Positions 10,700-23,544 are shown, numbered from the stretch's first letter. The stretch is DNA of 64,000 bases from Trachythela sp. YZ-2020 (GCA_016169945.1 JADLSH010000091.1:930001-994000), one strand, 5' to 3'. The notes: generated by a model from the sequence alone, not told the origin. A program made the numbers and translations.

Positions 10700-11720
10700 T
10701 ATGCGTCACATGGAAATACGAGTCTGTTCCAACTATCAACTTTTGAAATAGAAAATATCGAATTTCCATGGTTCGATTTCGCTAATTTTCGCATAATGTG
10801 ATAGATTAAAGCCGAATCTTTCGTTTTAATGTCCACCCTATCCGCCCAACTCACCGTTTTCGAGATATTCACTGCTGAATTTTTAATACGATTTTGCACT
10901 TTCTAAAAATAACTATCTCCAACTTTTGAAGTTTCCCTTCTTATCATTTGCATTTTATTAAAATATTTTAAACTTTTTGTAATATCAATTAATTATATGT
11001 TTATTAAACGTATTTGCTTGATCAGTTTTTGATGGATATTTTAGAAATTATGAAACGTATTTTTGTTTGTTTTAATGATTGAAGTTAGACGTGTTGACTC
11101 AAGTCCGCGTCTGTTTACAATTTTCAAACTAAAGTATCTAGAATTTCCATGGTTCGATTTTCGTAATTTTTGTATAATGATGAAGACAAATTTAAATGTA
11201 TAAACTTTAAATCTGCTGGAATGATCCTGGTTATCCCCTGGCAGTTTTCGAGATATTAGGCATTGAAATGACCATATAGTCATTTCGACGTTTGCCAAAA
11301 TGGCGTCTAATAGTTTAGGAAGATATTGAGCCACCAAAGCTTGTTTTTCCCAATGAATCTTGAAACTTCTTTAATATAAAGAAAGCTATTCTTTAGAGTA
11401 AGCATTAAAGTACTTTTGAATGAATTTTAGGAGATTTAGGAGTTATTTGCGTGTTGTTTAGCGATTTTATATCTGGGCTAGTGTGGCTCTGTCTGCAATT
11501 TTGTTGTCGCCTGCCCACTCGACTCGCAAATATCGAATATTTTGTCATTGTTATTCAATTTTTTTCCTGGAATGCATCCATGCTATTTCAATAACTATTG
11601 ATCTACCTGTAGGCTGTACGTCGTCATATTGTATTAATCCGATGCCATTTCTGTCAACAATCTTTGAAGTTGAACACCTCGAATTTCCACAATTGACGCA
11701 GTGATTGCTCGTATTTTTCT
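10700..11720. repeat. Three diverged units of about 410 bp
   Basis: Three segments share an ordered motif set: a T-rich run, a Y-rich anchor such as GAATTTCCATGGTTCGATTT (about 10760 and 11140; GAATTTCCACAATTGACG-like at 11680), a TTTTTCGCATAATG-like stretch and GTTTTCGAGATATT (10855, 11246). Spacing is about 380-530 bp. They read as old tandem copies of an unknown repeat. No protein is supported. Confidence 0.55.
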
Positions 11721-11729
11721 GAAGAAGTG

Positions 11730-13760
11730 GACTTTACATTTTAAAATAAGTGCTGAGTTTTACAAGATTCGTATTTTGGGTTGAATTCTATCATTGTATT
11801 GTTAATTTGCCTTCTTGGTGAATATTTGCTTTCCTTAACATAATTTCTTTATATATGTAGAGAATATGCATGTGCTATGTATTTTCAATAAAAATGGAAC
11901 TGTATATTACTGTAAAGTTTGTTTTGTCTACATTTCACCAGTAATTTCTGTTGCAAAAGTATATAGAAGTTCTTTGACAACCCCAATATGCGGGTTTTCA
12001 GTAGTCACAATGTGCTATTGGGATAAATAAATAACTAAATACATATTAAAAGTCGAACCTTTCATGTCAGCAGAATCAATCTGGCTAATAAATATTTAGT
12101 TAACTGTCTGTACTACACTCCTCACTAGTTGCACAAGTACATTACAAATACAGACGATCCAGGCAGTGGGTCAGCTTATGAAATCATTTACTTAAGTATA
12201 TAAAATGCAACACGTGCAACACTGAACAAAGTGTCCACAAATTACATATAGAATTTTCAACACATGAACACTTATATTGACCACAAGACCAGTTGATCAC
12301 ACGCAGCCTTGAGATTTCTGCACAAATAAATCCATTAAACGGACTCAAATAGCCTTGTTATACATCGATACACAAACACTAAACACATCCATAATGATGG
12401 CATTGAATCTCTGTATCAATAGCGTCCATTTTCGCGGAATTTGCTATGGCCAGAGATGTTGACTTCACGGCAGTCAACGCATAAATGAGGCCGCGCGTGG
12501 AAACATACGCTCATTACCCATGATGCTTTGCGGCCTGCTGTCCAACCTCCTCTGAGCTTCTAATAATACATTCTTTAGTCAGCTTGTTCAAAGTACTGAA
12601 AATTGAAAGAGAATAACACATATGAAATCTTGCAAAAGCAAAGTTTAGAAGGCAAGGTCTCCTTTAGTACTGCTTCAAGTAAACTCCCGCTAAATATAGA
12701 TAAAAACCAACATGAAATCTGACGTCATGGGTGGAGCACGACTGTTCCACCCGCTCCACCTGAGCCAGAACCCCCACTCTGTATACTACTCACGCACTTA
12801 CTGTTACTGTGCCACCAACAGCCCTAGATATGATTATTTAATGTGTTTATAATTAATACCTGTTTATAGGCCTCAAGATATTTAAACCTCCACAATTTTG
12901 CAGGGAACAACAACAACAAGCTGCACCTTTCTTGGATCGAACGACGAAAATTGAAGTACCCAGCTGATGTTTTAAGCTTGGCTCGTTATGCTGAAGTGTG
13001 TGAGTGGCAGAATAATTATTTAGCTGGCATTGTTGATGCCTAAAGTACTTGACCTAGCCGTCCAAATTTTATAGTGCTAAATTGATGCATGTCAAAGGCA
13101 GAATAATTCATGATAAGCTGTCATAAGTAACTCACATATTTAAACTAATAAAAGATAAAGATAAATGGAGATCCAAAAAGGCGAGGCACGAACGGCAAGG
13201 CAAGGTATGAACTTGTTAGTATATAATTATATTATTATATCTATTAAATGGATGAACGAATGAAGTAAACAAGAAAGAAATAGGGCAATTGAAGGAAGAA
13301 AAACACATAGCCAGACAGACACACAGGCATATGGACATATAGCTGGACGGAGAGATTGACCATATGTATTTTGTTGTCACTTTTTAATGTCCCCCATGAC
13401 AGTCCACCATATTTTTGAGATCAGTGGGAGGTCCACCCATGAAATAAAGTCACACGCCCACGATACTTGATAAACTGTAGACTTCCCATAGCTTTCCTTT
13501 TCTTCGGGTGTAGTAAATAGCCGAGCAGAATTATGGATGCCCCTGAATTGTGTTGTAAACAACCATAGCGATATATAAAACCACTTCAAGTGGAACGATC
13601 ATCTCTATGTCTGTGACAGCAGCGGTAATCTAAAATCTCGCTTGTCACTTGAAAAATAATTCAAATTATACTGCCAGAATTCTTTTTCTTGCAATAAATA
13701 TGTCAATAACCAGGTTGAAATAATTATTCTTAACAAGAAATTGTTTTCTAATGATGTACG
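11730..13760. other. Non-coding, nothing recognised
   Basis: AT-rich sequence with only short open frames, no convincing exon and no inverted-repeat pair found by eye. Confidence 0.35.
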
Positions 13761-13769
13761 TATATACAG

Positions 13770-14125
13770 GAAGCTTAAACGAAGGATAGAATCAAAGAAA
13801 GCTTTGCACATAGTGATTTTCAACTGCTGTACATCAAAAATGGAAATTCTGGCAAGACAATATGTTACCTTGAGGAAAAGGGCGAGCAACTTGCTTGAGC
13901 TGATAGGGTCGCAGTCACTTGTAAGAATGATAAGTTGACGTGGTGGGCGGCTAACAAAGAGACCCTCCCACACTGGACTTTGCTGATCAAAACACCACTG
14001 TTATTCCAGTAAAATTGTGCATCTGCACAAGGGCTTCTTAGTCTCCTTACAAACGCCTTTGAGCTGCAACTAGAGTAGAGAAAGGCCTTGAAGATTATCT
14101 TGAAGCTTGTGTTATTTGCAATAAT
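13770..14125 (+). pseudogene. hAT-like transposase C-terminal remnant
   Basis: Across three frames the sequence preserves WWAANKETLPHWTLLIKT, then after lesions GLEDYLEA, the order seen in the C-terminal dimerisation region of hAT/ZBED-type transposases (WW..N....P.W, then an SxxDYIEAS-like end). The Pro-Ser-Ser and ERxFS motif between them is degraded. The assignment rests on these two blocks only. Confidence 0.45.
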
Positions 14126-14651
14126 GTGCACAAGTATATAATACGTTTTTCCAGAACCATCCCGTATTATAATGCCTTCTATCAACTGCCTTACCAGCCA
14201 GGGTGTGTCAGTGTGGAAGTAAAAATGCAATTTTAGCACAGTGGAAGTAAACAGGCAACTGGTGGTTAATAAAAGTTAAATACAATACGAACCAACATGG
14301 TGATTGATAATCTATTCTTCTACTTTGTTCATCAATAAAGTATCGACACACTCTAAATCATATTGAAATGTTCGACACACTCCAAATTATATTGACGTGC
14401 ATGGGTGTCCAGTGTAGGTAGTATTCTAGAATGCTTTGTCGTTGTTTATATCTGAACAACCTCAAAAAGACTAAAACCTGTCTTCAATTTGCATTCCAGA
14501 AATAACCAAGGATCGCCCCGGGTTAAATGTAACCCGTGTTAGTCTTTTTGAAGTGTAAACGAGTCAGCCGTGCACAACCCGGCTTCAACCCGGGTTAATG
14601 TGTACCCTACTCAGGTATACGGTTGAACCTTATTGAGTATTGGCAGAACAC

Positions 14652-14707
14652 GGGTTGGTTCTCGTAGTTTAAATAAGGCATTATCTTTAAACTACGAAAA
14701 CCAACCC
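14652..14707. repeat. Inverted repeat (hairpin) with about 20-bp arms
   Basis: GGGTTGGTTCTCGTAGTTTA is followed after a 15-base loop by its near reverse complement ending AAAACCAACCC. It lies in a stretch (14515-14640) with several AACCCGGGTT-type short palindromes. This is probably part of a MITE, but I could not fix its ends. Confidence 0.6.
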
Positions 14708-14719
14708 AGGTTCCGCCAA

Positions 14720-15835
14720 AAAGTGCGAGAGGGCGAATTTTTCAGAGTTCCTACAAAAAGTGCCAGGGAATGGTGGCGGAAGAATATGATAAAAGATTAG
14801 GAAAAAAATGCGTTTTATACCTGCTATAGTTTCACTTTTGCTGTTTTGGGAATGAAATTACATTTTACTAAATTTTACTATAGATCCGAGAAATTTTTCA
14901 TTGACAGGTTTTCTTTATCGAAGTTTCTTTAACAAGTTTATTTGCTCATGACGTTTTAATTTTTAACGAGTTCCTTTTGCTATTGCGTATAAAACGACGT
15001 GTTCCCTTGATGTCAAAACGAGACCAAAATCAAGTACAGACCAGAAAATTTGTCTTGTCAGCCCTGCACACGAACAAGTTGAATATAAGTTTTCCCTTTT
15101 CACAAACTGCCATGGTTATTTTTGCATAAGGACACTTGTCAAGGATAGCTAGTCAATTTTTGTCGTACAATCAAGAGCAAATAGAACTTAATCGTCAAGA
15201 AAAACTTGCTAAGGAAAAGTCTTTGTTTCTATATGTGCCTTTTATGAAGGCATGATATTCTATTGGCATGATATTCTATTAATTTTACCACAAAAGTGTA
15301 CATTTATCCTGAGGTACAATCGTGAACAAACGCATTGAAAGGATTGATCGAAAACATCATATCATCAACAAATATTAGTAGGCTTTACATGTTTAATCCA
15401 CGATTGTAGCTGATTAATATGTGCATCCAAGCTCTAGTCCTTATCATTAACGATATTGGACCCTCGATTGATTGATTTGTTTACGTTTCAGGAAACACTA
15501 TGGCTGATGCCCGTCAAGCATCAGGTTTTCGGATTTCCCGATTCGTAATTTTCAATAGCAAATCTCTTCGCAAATAACCTCTTCTTTCTCCCGCCTGAAA
15601 AATTGACGATAAGTTGAGTCTGTAACACCAGTTCCCTTTTTACCAAGAACGTCAGCTGCTTTATAAAATTGGAATAGGATACACGTGCACATGCGACGAC
15701 CAATCAAATTCTTGCTGCTTATTATTAAAATAAACCCTCGTCAACAAATCTCTATAATTCTATAATTTGTCAACTTGTATTTCCTAAATTCACCTTCTGG
15801 AGCATATTTCGTTTGTATCGAATCGTTTCTGCACG
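14720..15835. other. Non-coding, nothing recognised
   Basis: No exon, RNA gene or repeat unit identified. It contains two adjacent copies of GGCATGATATTCTATT (about 15247-15280). Confidence 0.35.
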
Positions 15836-15839
15836 ACTC

Positions 15840-16174
15840 ATTACATGAGAGAAAAAGAATGACCACATCACTCCCATACTGTATTCCCTACATTGGTTAC
15901 CTATCAAACTCAGGATTGATTCAAGATCCTCCTAATAACATACAAAGCCGTTAACAACATGACACCTGAATACATAACTTATAACCTTATACAAGGTCCA
16001 TTGAGGTCTGAAAATCAGCACTTACTTTCAATCCCCAAATCGAGCAAAAAGAGTTACGGAGACAGAGCATTTGCCGTTGTTAGCGCTAAACTTTGGAACT
16101 CTTTACCAGTTTCTATTCGCACATCGAACTCTGTAGATACTTTTAAATCGTGTTTGAAAACATTCAATGAATGA
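15840..16174 (+). pseudogene. Non-LTR retrotransposon C-terminal fragment (CR1/L2-like)
   Basis: The end of a LINE polyprotein: SLHWLPIKLRI and TYKAVNNMTPEYI, then a clean frame from 15959 ending with YGDRAFAVV, LWNSLPVSIRTSNSVDTFKS and a stop at 16174. These are the C-terminal motifs of L2/CR1-type elements. One or more frameshifts occur before 15959. Downstream sequence to about 16300 has the expected 3' UTR look (TGTAAAGCATTGAAACTTTG, then ATGCTATAATATT). Its C-terminal style differs from what LINE A would be expected to carry, so I treat it as a separate 5'-truncated copy. Confidence 0.8.
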
Positions 16175-16309
16175 ACACGTATAACTAGATAATCACTTAT
16201 CTGTATTGTATTTATTATTTAAGGATAAAGCTTTTGCTTATATTAGAATGTAACTGTAAAGCATTGAAACTTTGTATAATGCTATAATATTAACATTAAC
16301 ATTATTTAA

Positions 16310-16980
16310 CCGTAATTTTATACATTTCCAGCTCGAACTCCTGTAATTTTTCTTTCTGTCGTATACAGAAAGTGATCAATGAAAAACTGGAACTCTGGAG
16401 AGGGGGGGGGGGGACAAGCGCCCCTCCTGCCTTTTACATCTTTTGAATCTTTTGAAAGTCTTTTAAATCCCTTTCGGCCTCAAACTATAATCATGTCAGG
16501 ATTTGAACAAGGAAAATGTGTTTGTGTGTATGGTCAAGGTACATTTTCTCGCCATGCCCATGTTACTGGGATTCAATAAGCGCGACTTGACAAGGACAAA
16601 ACTTAACACATGACGAAATAGACCTAATATGGGAACATTTCTCAAGGAAAAATTTTCTTTAACAAGGTTTTTTATAAGACGATCGTCAAGCAAACTAACT
16701 TTTCAAAATAGAATTTTTTAATGAAAGCACCCTTTAACTTAGTTTAGCAGGAGAAACTGATTATCATTGTAGCGCATCTCCTTAATTATATATGCGTCTA
16801 TAATGTACATGCCTGCGTAAGAGCTATAATATAATCTTCTTAAATTTGTTTTTCTGTAGTTCAAGTTCTGCCGACTTATAGTGGTTCCTGCTTCCTATAC
16901 GCATGTTCTTTTACAAAGCACTTTGTACCTGTCGCAATCCAATTCAATTTGTTCCAAACTTGTTGAAATACCTGTAAAAC
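16310..16980. other. Non-coding with a poly-G run
   Basis: A run of 12 G at 16402-16413 is the only notable feature. Similar homopolymers occur at 36870, 37567, 42306 and 58627. Confidence 0.4.
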
Positions 16981-16984
16981 TAAA

Positions 16985-17405
16985 ATACTTACACTGAGAA
17001 GCTCGGTCATTCTGAACTGCATGTTCAGTCTGTTCTCCCAAAAATTACAGTAAGGGTAACTGCTTATTGACCCAGTGATACACTACAGTAGAACACCTAA
17101 GCTAAATCTATATACCAAGTAGCTCCATTAGTTTTAAACTCTTCCTAGAGCAGCAGAGGTACTTGACACGAGGAAGCCTTTAAACTAAACTAACTCTATT
17201 TATACTTCATAGTTCTATCAGCGCGAAACTATTCTCCTTAGGGATCCAATAAGGGTTACCACATGATGAAACTGTATACTTGGAGAGTATCTGCGGTGTT
17301 CCAACCAAAACCTTCTCACATGTGACTGAGGAAATATTATAATCAGAAATATAAATATTACAGGAATCGAACTCCGGTGACAGTGGCGAAAGGCACAAGC
17401 TAGCA
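16985..17405. repeat. Dispersed repeat family (CTAAACTAACTYTATTTATA type), copy 1
   Basis: Contains the ordered motifs TACAGTAAGGGTAAC, CTAAACTAACTCTATTTATA and AATAAGGGTTACC, then a stretch ending AATATTACAGGAA. The same order recurs at 20600-20990, and shorter pieces at 58440-58560 and 58890-58980. It is non-coding. The short open frames crossing it are not supported as genes. Confidence 0.6.
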
Positions 17406-18029
17406 CTATATGTAAGTGGGGTTGGACTGTGCTTATCATCCAGCTGAGAGCTGAACTGCGAAGGACGCAGCTCAACTTGATCGAGTCGAAGGCCATTGCG
17501 CCACCTAATGCCCTACTTGCCATTTTGCCACCAACAAACCTCACCGATTGCAATGACTCAATAGGGAACAATAGGGATATTTGCAGCACAGATTTCTTTT
17601 CTAATTTTGAGACCGTGTGTATAAACGAATTTAAAACAAATCAGCAATTTTAGTTTCAAGCCTAATATACAGCAACTCACATATAATTTTCAGAAAACAA
17701 AAATACACATCGTGTCAGAATAGACAATCTTCATTTGTCTAAAATATTGAAATGTCAAATTTGTTCTATTTCTTTTTTCGAGTATAGTTTCCGCTTAAGC
17801 TTAAGCTTAAGCTCATATACTTGTTATATTGTTTCGCGGATTAATTCTACGATAATCGCCTTAAGTTTGAGTGGAAAATATACTCGAAGAAACAAGCAAC
17901 AACGAAATTGCATATTGAGATAAAAGAATCGCTTAATAGTTACCAACGTCATTAACTAAAAGCACTACGTCAACGGAACCGTATAAGAACAAAACCGATT
18001 ACATGCGCAGAAAATTGCGTTAAGTAAAG

Positions 18030-18089
18030 TAGGGTAGCATAAAAACTCGCCGCATTGGGAAATAGTTCAGTTAGCTTCTGAAAGTTATC
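18030..18089 (+). promoter_or_regulatory. Possible core promoter of the vWA gene
   Basis: A TATA-like GCATAAAAAC stands at about 18038, roughly 50 bases before the start codon, with a candidate initiator between. No other evidence; weak. Confidence 0.3.
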
Positions 18090-21000
18090 ATGGAAGGGCA
18101 AAAGATGTTCGTCCTGTTCTGTGTGCTGGTTTTATCGGGATATTCTTTGTGCGAAGAAACGTTTGACACAGGTACGTTTTGATAATTATACGTACTATAG
18201 ATACGAATCAGTGGCTAATTATTACCTCCGCCAGGAGGTTGTTTTCATCTGGGTTTGTATGTGTACGCGCGCGCGTGTGTGTGTGTGTGTATGTATGTTC
18301 GTGTGTGTGTTTGTCTGTCTGTGAACATGATAACTCAACAAATATCAAACATTTTGATACGAAATTTTGTAGAGCTAATGGCCATTCGCCAACGACAACT
18401 TGGTTAAATTTTGGTTGAGTTTTTGTGAAAATTGAACGAGAAATTTATAAACGTTTGCGTTGCTTTCCTCGGCTGAACAGAACTGAATGCGAACAGAATT
18501 GAATTTACTGCTAGGCAATTTCCGACTATACAAAAGATTATGTTCTCCACTGTGATTTAACTCAATGCATATCACAATAACAAAGCTCATTTGGGAACTT
18601 TAAAAAGTTTTGCTACTAAAGAAACGTAATCATGGCAAGGGAGTAAAACTTAGCTTAATATGCTGGCGGAAGTAGCCAATCCCTGAGTGCCTCTAGTTAT
18701 TAGTGCAATCATCAGCAATAATTACCCAATTATAACCTTAAATTGTGACAAAGTTGTTCCCTCTCAAATACCAATATTTTTCCGGCAACGAAATTGCGAG
18801 AAGAATATCTCCAGCTGGGACTGATTTGGCCAACCGCGTCAGGCTTTTCCAAGGCACTCCTCCGGCTTTCGCCTGTAATAAAAGTGGATCATTAAGGAAA
18901 TTATATAAAAACAGGTTTTCTTACTTTTTACAGAAGACAAAGTTCTGCCGGATGATGTTAAACAAGATGAAATAGCAGAAGACGAGATATCAAAAAGAGA
19001 AATCCAGAACGCAACAAAGATTTTCAATAGGTTGAAAATCGAATTAGCGCGAATTGCTTCAGGTAAATGAAATGCGCTGCACAACTCATTGTTTCACTGG
19101 TGCAAGCGGGATTACTAAAGAAAATGAGACGCCTAGCTACATAATATTATGCATCAAAACGTTCCAATTTAAAGGCCATGTTACACGAGGCAATTTTTGA
19201 CACAGAATGATCTTATGTAAATAGAATATTGGCCGAGAAATTGGGAGCAGGAATCTCGTTTTACTTTGCCGAAATTTTTCTTGTTACACATGCCCAGAAG
19301 GCAACAAACAAAGAAATGAATGATAATGTCGTTGAAGTGAAAAACAGGCCATGTTAACTGTTTTCGTGTTTAATTTGAAAATTTCTGTACGTGGCGTCGT
19401 CGCTGACAAGCTACATGCAAATCCAGAAAAGTATGCATGTATACCTCTGGGAATTAGCAAAAGTTAAAGAAGCTAACTAAAGTCATAAGCTAAAAATATC
19501 AAAATTAGGTATACACATCTTGCTGTTCGCGCTTATATTGTACATTTGACTATTGCATGTGTCAACCTTAACTGAAATAGTTCTAATTTCATGCATGATC
19601 ACGATTCAGTCATCTTCAGGTCGCTGTTTCCAGTCTCTCTGCTTTACCAACCCTAAATATAAGTAATGGACGTCATTGTTTTTCGTAGACAAAAATTTTG
19701 AGCGAAAAACTATATACATAAGACCTACTCGGGAGTAGTTGCGTTAAGGCTTTGCATAGGGCTTCGGTGGCGCAGTCGGCAGAGCAAGTGTTTTTCACCT
19801 CTGAAATCGTGGGTTCGATTATCGCTGGAGAGTCATGACACTTACGTGAAAAGAGTCAGTCAACGCTCCACTTTCAAGTCGTGGGTTTTCTCCGGGTACT
19901 CCGGTTTCTTCTTACAAAGAATGTTGACAAGGTGGGGGTGGATAAATCCCAAACTAACCCTTCGATCGTAGCTGTGCTCCTTGATCAGACATGAGTCACA
20001 CGGTAGCAACCAGATGCGCCTTGAACAAGCCTTTAACTCGATCAAGTCGAGCTACATCTTCGTAATTCAGCTCAGCTTTAAGCTGCAAGTAAGAATCTGC
20101 TGCCAATTCCGCTGCAGTGCTATAGTCTGACCATTGACCTACAGAGTCCAGATGCCAAGAGCTACCCAAATAAGAAACGACAACCGCAAACACATTTCAC
20201 ACACGATACTTTTCCCTCTTAGCTTCCACCAAAGTAGACATGGTATTTGTCATGGATGAATCTAAAAGTGTTGGTCAAAGTAATTTCAACATGGAAAAGA
20301 AATTTGTTCAAAATTTGATTGAATCTTTTCCAATTTTTTCCATCGAAACACGCGTGGCTATCGTTTCTTACTCAACTCGCGTAATGCAAGAGTTCAATTT
20401 CATCAAATATATGAATATGGCAGATTTAAGAAAAGGCATTCAAGCTATTAGGTAAGTATATATGAGGTATTGTCTATTTCAATTTATACACGGTAGCTTC
20501 ATTAGTTGCACTATCTAACCTGTTCTCTTTCCATACAGAAGCATTCAAATTTTCCCCTTATGGCCTTAAATATGTAACTCTCTTTTTACTGGATAGCTCT
20601 ATATTGGTTCTAGTCTGTTTTTAGAGTAACAGTAAGCACCATCCTTTACTAATCTTGCGTTACTGCAGGAGAAACCGAAAATATGTACATTATATTTTAG
20701 TACAGGATATATTATAGCTCTATCAGCTCAGAATAGTTCGCCTGAAAAGTACAGTAAGAAGGATCCCTTATTGGTCCAGTCTCACAACAGAAGCAAACCT
20801 AAACTAAGCTAACTTTATTCACATAGAATTCTCTCTTAGGTTCATAACTATTTTTTCTAACGAATCTTGGTTTGCCAAACTGACAGCACTCTTCTCTCGT
20901 GCGACTGAGAGCCAAAGTATAATCAGACAACTGAATATTACAGGAAATAAACCCCAGTCAAGTTCAGAGGCAGGGCTTTCTTTCGACCTACCAAAAAGGT

Positions 21001-23295
21001 GGTAAACTGGAAGTGTGCGAACTTGTGGGGACTGGGTGTCCACTTCCTGAAAATGTTCGTATTCTTGAGTCTCTGGGACTCTATTTCCTGCAAATTCAGT
21101 AACAATTTTCTATATATCCCATCTAACTGAGCTTTGAATACGAAAGTAAGGGTTTGCAATGGGAATAGCATAACACTCATCTGAACTTCGTCATTCGTCC
21201 CTTTTATTGCTGATATCCCCCCTGACCATACTCATGCGGCAAATAATAAAAAAATATTAGAATTAAACAATAACATTAAATTTAAATTTAAAGTAGCATG
21301 TCAACATTCACATTATCTGCTCTGGCCCCTTCGGGACGCGGACGGGACGCGACGCGGACGCCATACTATTGCAATAGCTCTTCTGTACTAAAGGGCAGGC
21401 GAGCTAAAAACTGTCCATCTCAGTCCACCATCTTGGGATGGATATTTTATATGAGCAGTGACTAATGTGCGCAGGAGAGAACAGGAATACGCCGAGAAAA
21501 CCTACGACTTTCAGTGGTCAGAATGTTGACCTGCCTCCTCCGCAGGTTCCTATTTTAGCATTTATCAGTGGCACATATAGATCAGTGTAGCATATATCAA
21601 TGGCATATACAGATCAGTAGCAATAAACAGAGCGATGCTGAGTTGCATGATATAAGTTGAAATAGGAAAAAAATCCTTCCCCGTTTTTTGCCTTTCTATC
21701 ATCCAAGGCGAGCCTACACTTAATTAATCCAACTTACCAACTACCCCCCCCTGGAACTCAACTCGTCCCCTCAAGCGACTGGGGACAAGGCAGGACCAAT
21801 TCTTTAATATGAATGTCGGAGTGAGAATCGAAACCATAATCTCAGGGGCAAAAGTCTCTTGCTCTGATGATTGCATAATATAAACTTTAGATTTCCCTTA
21901 GGTTGGCCGTGGCCTTACTAATCGTCTAAGGGAAATAGTTAAGAATCAATAGGGCTATCCAGCATAACTAAAATTAGTTAAGACAATGAAGCAATCTAAA
22001 AGTAATCAACTATTTTTGACCATGTACATGCAGACTTTATATATAATTTATTACGTTTCCCTGACAGACCACATTTCCTTTTCCTAGGTACAATGGCGGG
22101 CGGACGGAGACAGGAAGGGCCCTACAATATGTCCACAACAAACTAATCTTTAACGCGGCAGCTGGAGCCAGATGTGATGCAACGAAGGTTGTTTTTGTTC
22201 TAACAGAAGGCAAATCTATTTATGGGTTCAGCCCATTTGGCCCTGCACTTGACCTGAAAGACCGTGGGGTAATTACGTTTGCACTGGGAGTCACAAAGGG
22301 TGTTGAACAGAAGGAGCTCTTGGCAATTGCAACTTCCTTAAACCGCGTGTTTCATGTGGCAAATTTTGCAACTTTGAATAAAGTAGCTAACGCGCTAAAA
22401 GGAGGTTAGTTGGTTTTGATTATATTGTCGTTTGTTATTGTAGGATAAACCAGTCGGAGTCCGATAATGTAGTAATTAACAAAACGTTTTCTACACTGCA
22501 TGCTATTTCAATTAACGTTGTCACAGGCAAGATCGGTATATCTTAAGCCTCTTACAGACGAGCAAGTTTTCTACGACATGTTTTTATATGACAAGTTTTA
22601 TTTGCCAATTGCACGTGTGTGCGTACAACAAATTACTACATGTTGTTAAATCAGTTGTTGTAACGTTGCTGGTGGCAAATTGAACTTGATAAAATATCAA
22701 CATTGTTACAACTTATTTCGTCAGAACTGTTGATTACAAGTCTGTTGCGAACATCTCTTGTTGGGTGATAAGATGCGATTTAATTAGTCTTTACACTCAA
22801 TATTACTCAACGCAATAGCTTCTGGGCCTCATTTGAATCGTCGCTTCTGCTACACAATGCTACTCTTGAATGACATATTCTCCTAGTAGGAACAATCCAC
22901 CTGAAAAATACAATAAGAACTTCGAAGCTTCGAGCGAAGGTCCTTCGTCTGGAAGTTAGTAGCTTGAGTCAGGAAAAAACATGTGCTTTTATGGTGAATA
23001 CAAAAACAATCACGTGATAAAAAATAAACCAATCAGATGGATTTATAGGGATTTTTATTAAATTGATTTTCAGGTAGAAAGTTATACACAACTGGCTCAT
23101 AATAAACTCTTTAGTTTGTTTAAACGTATTTCTTAAAAGTATTTTAAACGACGTTTTATATTGTCTTTTGTAGTTCCAACTAAAACTCGTCGCACAAGCC
23201 AGCTGTCCATTGGTCCCAAAGGTAAACGGGGTTTCAAAGGAAAACTATCTGATAAGGAAAATGAGAAACCCGAGCAAGAAAATTCTCTAGCTTAA
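18090..23295 (+). CDS. Secreted vWA-domain protein with short collagen-like tail (5 exons, 292 aa)
   Basis: Exons 18090-18171, 18934-19062, 20223-20451, 22088-22404, 23174-23295; GT-AG borders, phases 1,1,2,1; 879 bases with no internal stop. Residues 1-20 form a signal peptide (KMFVLFCVLVLSGYSL). Residues about 25-70 are acidic and helical. The vWA domain spans about 73-250: DMVFVMDESKSVG gives the metal-site DxSxS (D82, S84, S86); GGRTETGRAL gives the MIDAS threonine. The third metal position is TEG (E187) where TDG is usual. The last exon contains GPKGKRGFKGKL (266-277), four Gly-X-Y triplets, then an acidic end. Such proteins (matrilin, collagen VI and related) act in the extracellular matrix. 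The partner is unknown. Introns hold a SINE and other repeats. Exon joins are by eye. Confidence 0.87.
18222..18425. repeat. Dispersed element (CCTCCGCCAGGAGG type) with GT microsatellite, intron 1
   Basis: Starts with the palindromic CCTCCGCCAGGAGG, then a (GT)n-rich tract (18265-18320), TTTGTCTGTCTG, and a block TTTGTAGAGCTAATGGCCA. The last part has a diverged partner at 41460-41600 (GTTTGTCTGTC then TTTGTGGAGCTAATGGCCA). This is a repetitive family inside intron 1 of the vWA gene. Confidence 0.65.
19759..20125 (+). mobile_element. tRNA-derived SINE, copy 1 (intron 2 of vWA gene)
   Basis: The head carries pol III promoter boxes: A box GGTGGCGCAGTCGGCAGAGC (19767-19786) and B box GGGTTCGATTA (19811-19821). 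Next come the shared body motifs GTGAAAAGAGT, TCAACGCT, AGTCGTGGGTTTTCTCCGGG. It shares this head and body with 35618-35800 but ends in a different tail (CTTGATCAGACATGAGTCAC onward). It cannot fold as a normal tRNA, so it is a SINE and not a tRNA gene. The 3' border is uncertain. Confidence 0.8.
20600..20995. repeat. Dispersed repeat family (CTAAACTAACTYTATTTATA type), copy 2
   Basis: Related to 16985-17405: TACAGTAAGAAGGATCCCTT, CTAAACTAAGCTAACTTTAT, then GAATATTACAGGAA. It lies in intron 3 of the vWA gene. Confidence 0.6.
22895..23050. repeat. Repeat with a degenerate hammerhead-like core (intron 4)
   Basis: Shares ordered motifs with 28495-28650: TTCGAGC, CCTTCGTCTGGAAGTTAGTAG, a GTGCTTTTATGG block, CACGTGA, and AAACCAATCAGATGG near the end. 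The minus-strand core reads CCAGACGAAGG..CTCGAAG, a decayed form of the CTGACGA..CGAAAC seen in the other copy. Confidence 0.55.
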
Positions 23296-23359
23296 GTGGT
23301 ACCATGAACATCCATGAACTGTAAAATCCATAATTTTAATTTTAAATTTTGTGTAACCT

Positions 23360-23365
23360 AATAAA
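23360..23365 (+). terminator. Polyadenylation signal of the vWA gene
   Basis: AATAAA lies 65 bases after the stop codon. A near copy of the local sequence (AATAAAAGAAATAT) recurs at about 23496. Confidence 0.6.
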
Positions 23366-23544
23366 AGAAATATGAATAAGTTGTTGTAAGAATATATGAC
23401 AGAATCATTGAACAAGTACATTTGAATCTATATTGATAGTATTATGAAAATATGAACTATAATCCATCGCATTATTGTATTGAGTTATTTCTATAATAAA
23501 AGAAATATACAAGATTTATTATCACCTAACCTACATCACCGCGT

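Noticed and set aside
9984..16174. LINE A continuing into the C-terminal fragment at 15840, interrupted by about 5.8 kb
   Set aside because: No target duplication or frame continuity could be shown, and the C-terminal motifs look like a different LINE subgroup. Treated as separate.
19759..19835. tRNA gene
   Set aside because: A and B boxes are present but the cloverleaf does not form, and the same head recurs at 35618 with a long body, so it is a SINE.
22548..22760. Stretch starting CTTACAGACGAGCAAGTTTT, resembling the Harbinger end
   Set aside because: Only a short resemblance to TTACACGACAAGCATTTTT. No matching inverted end or target duplication found.
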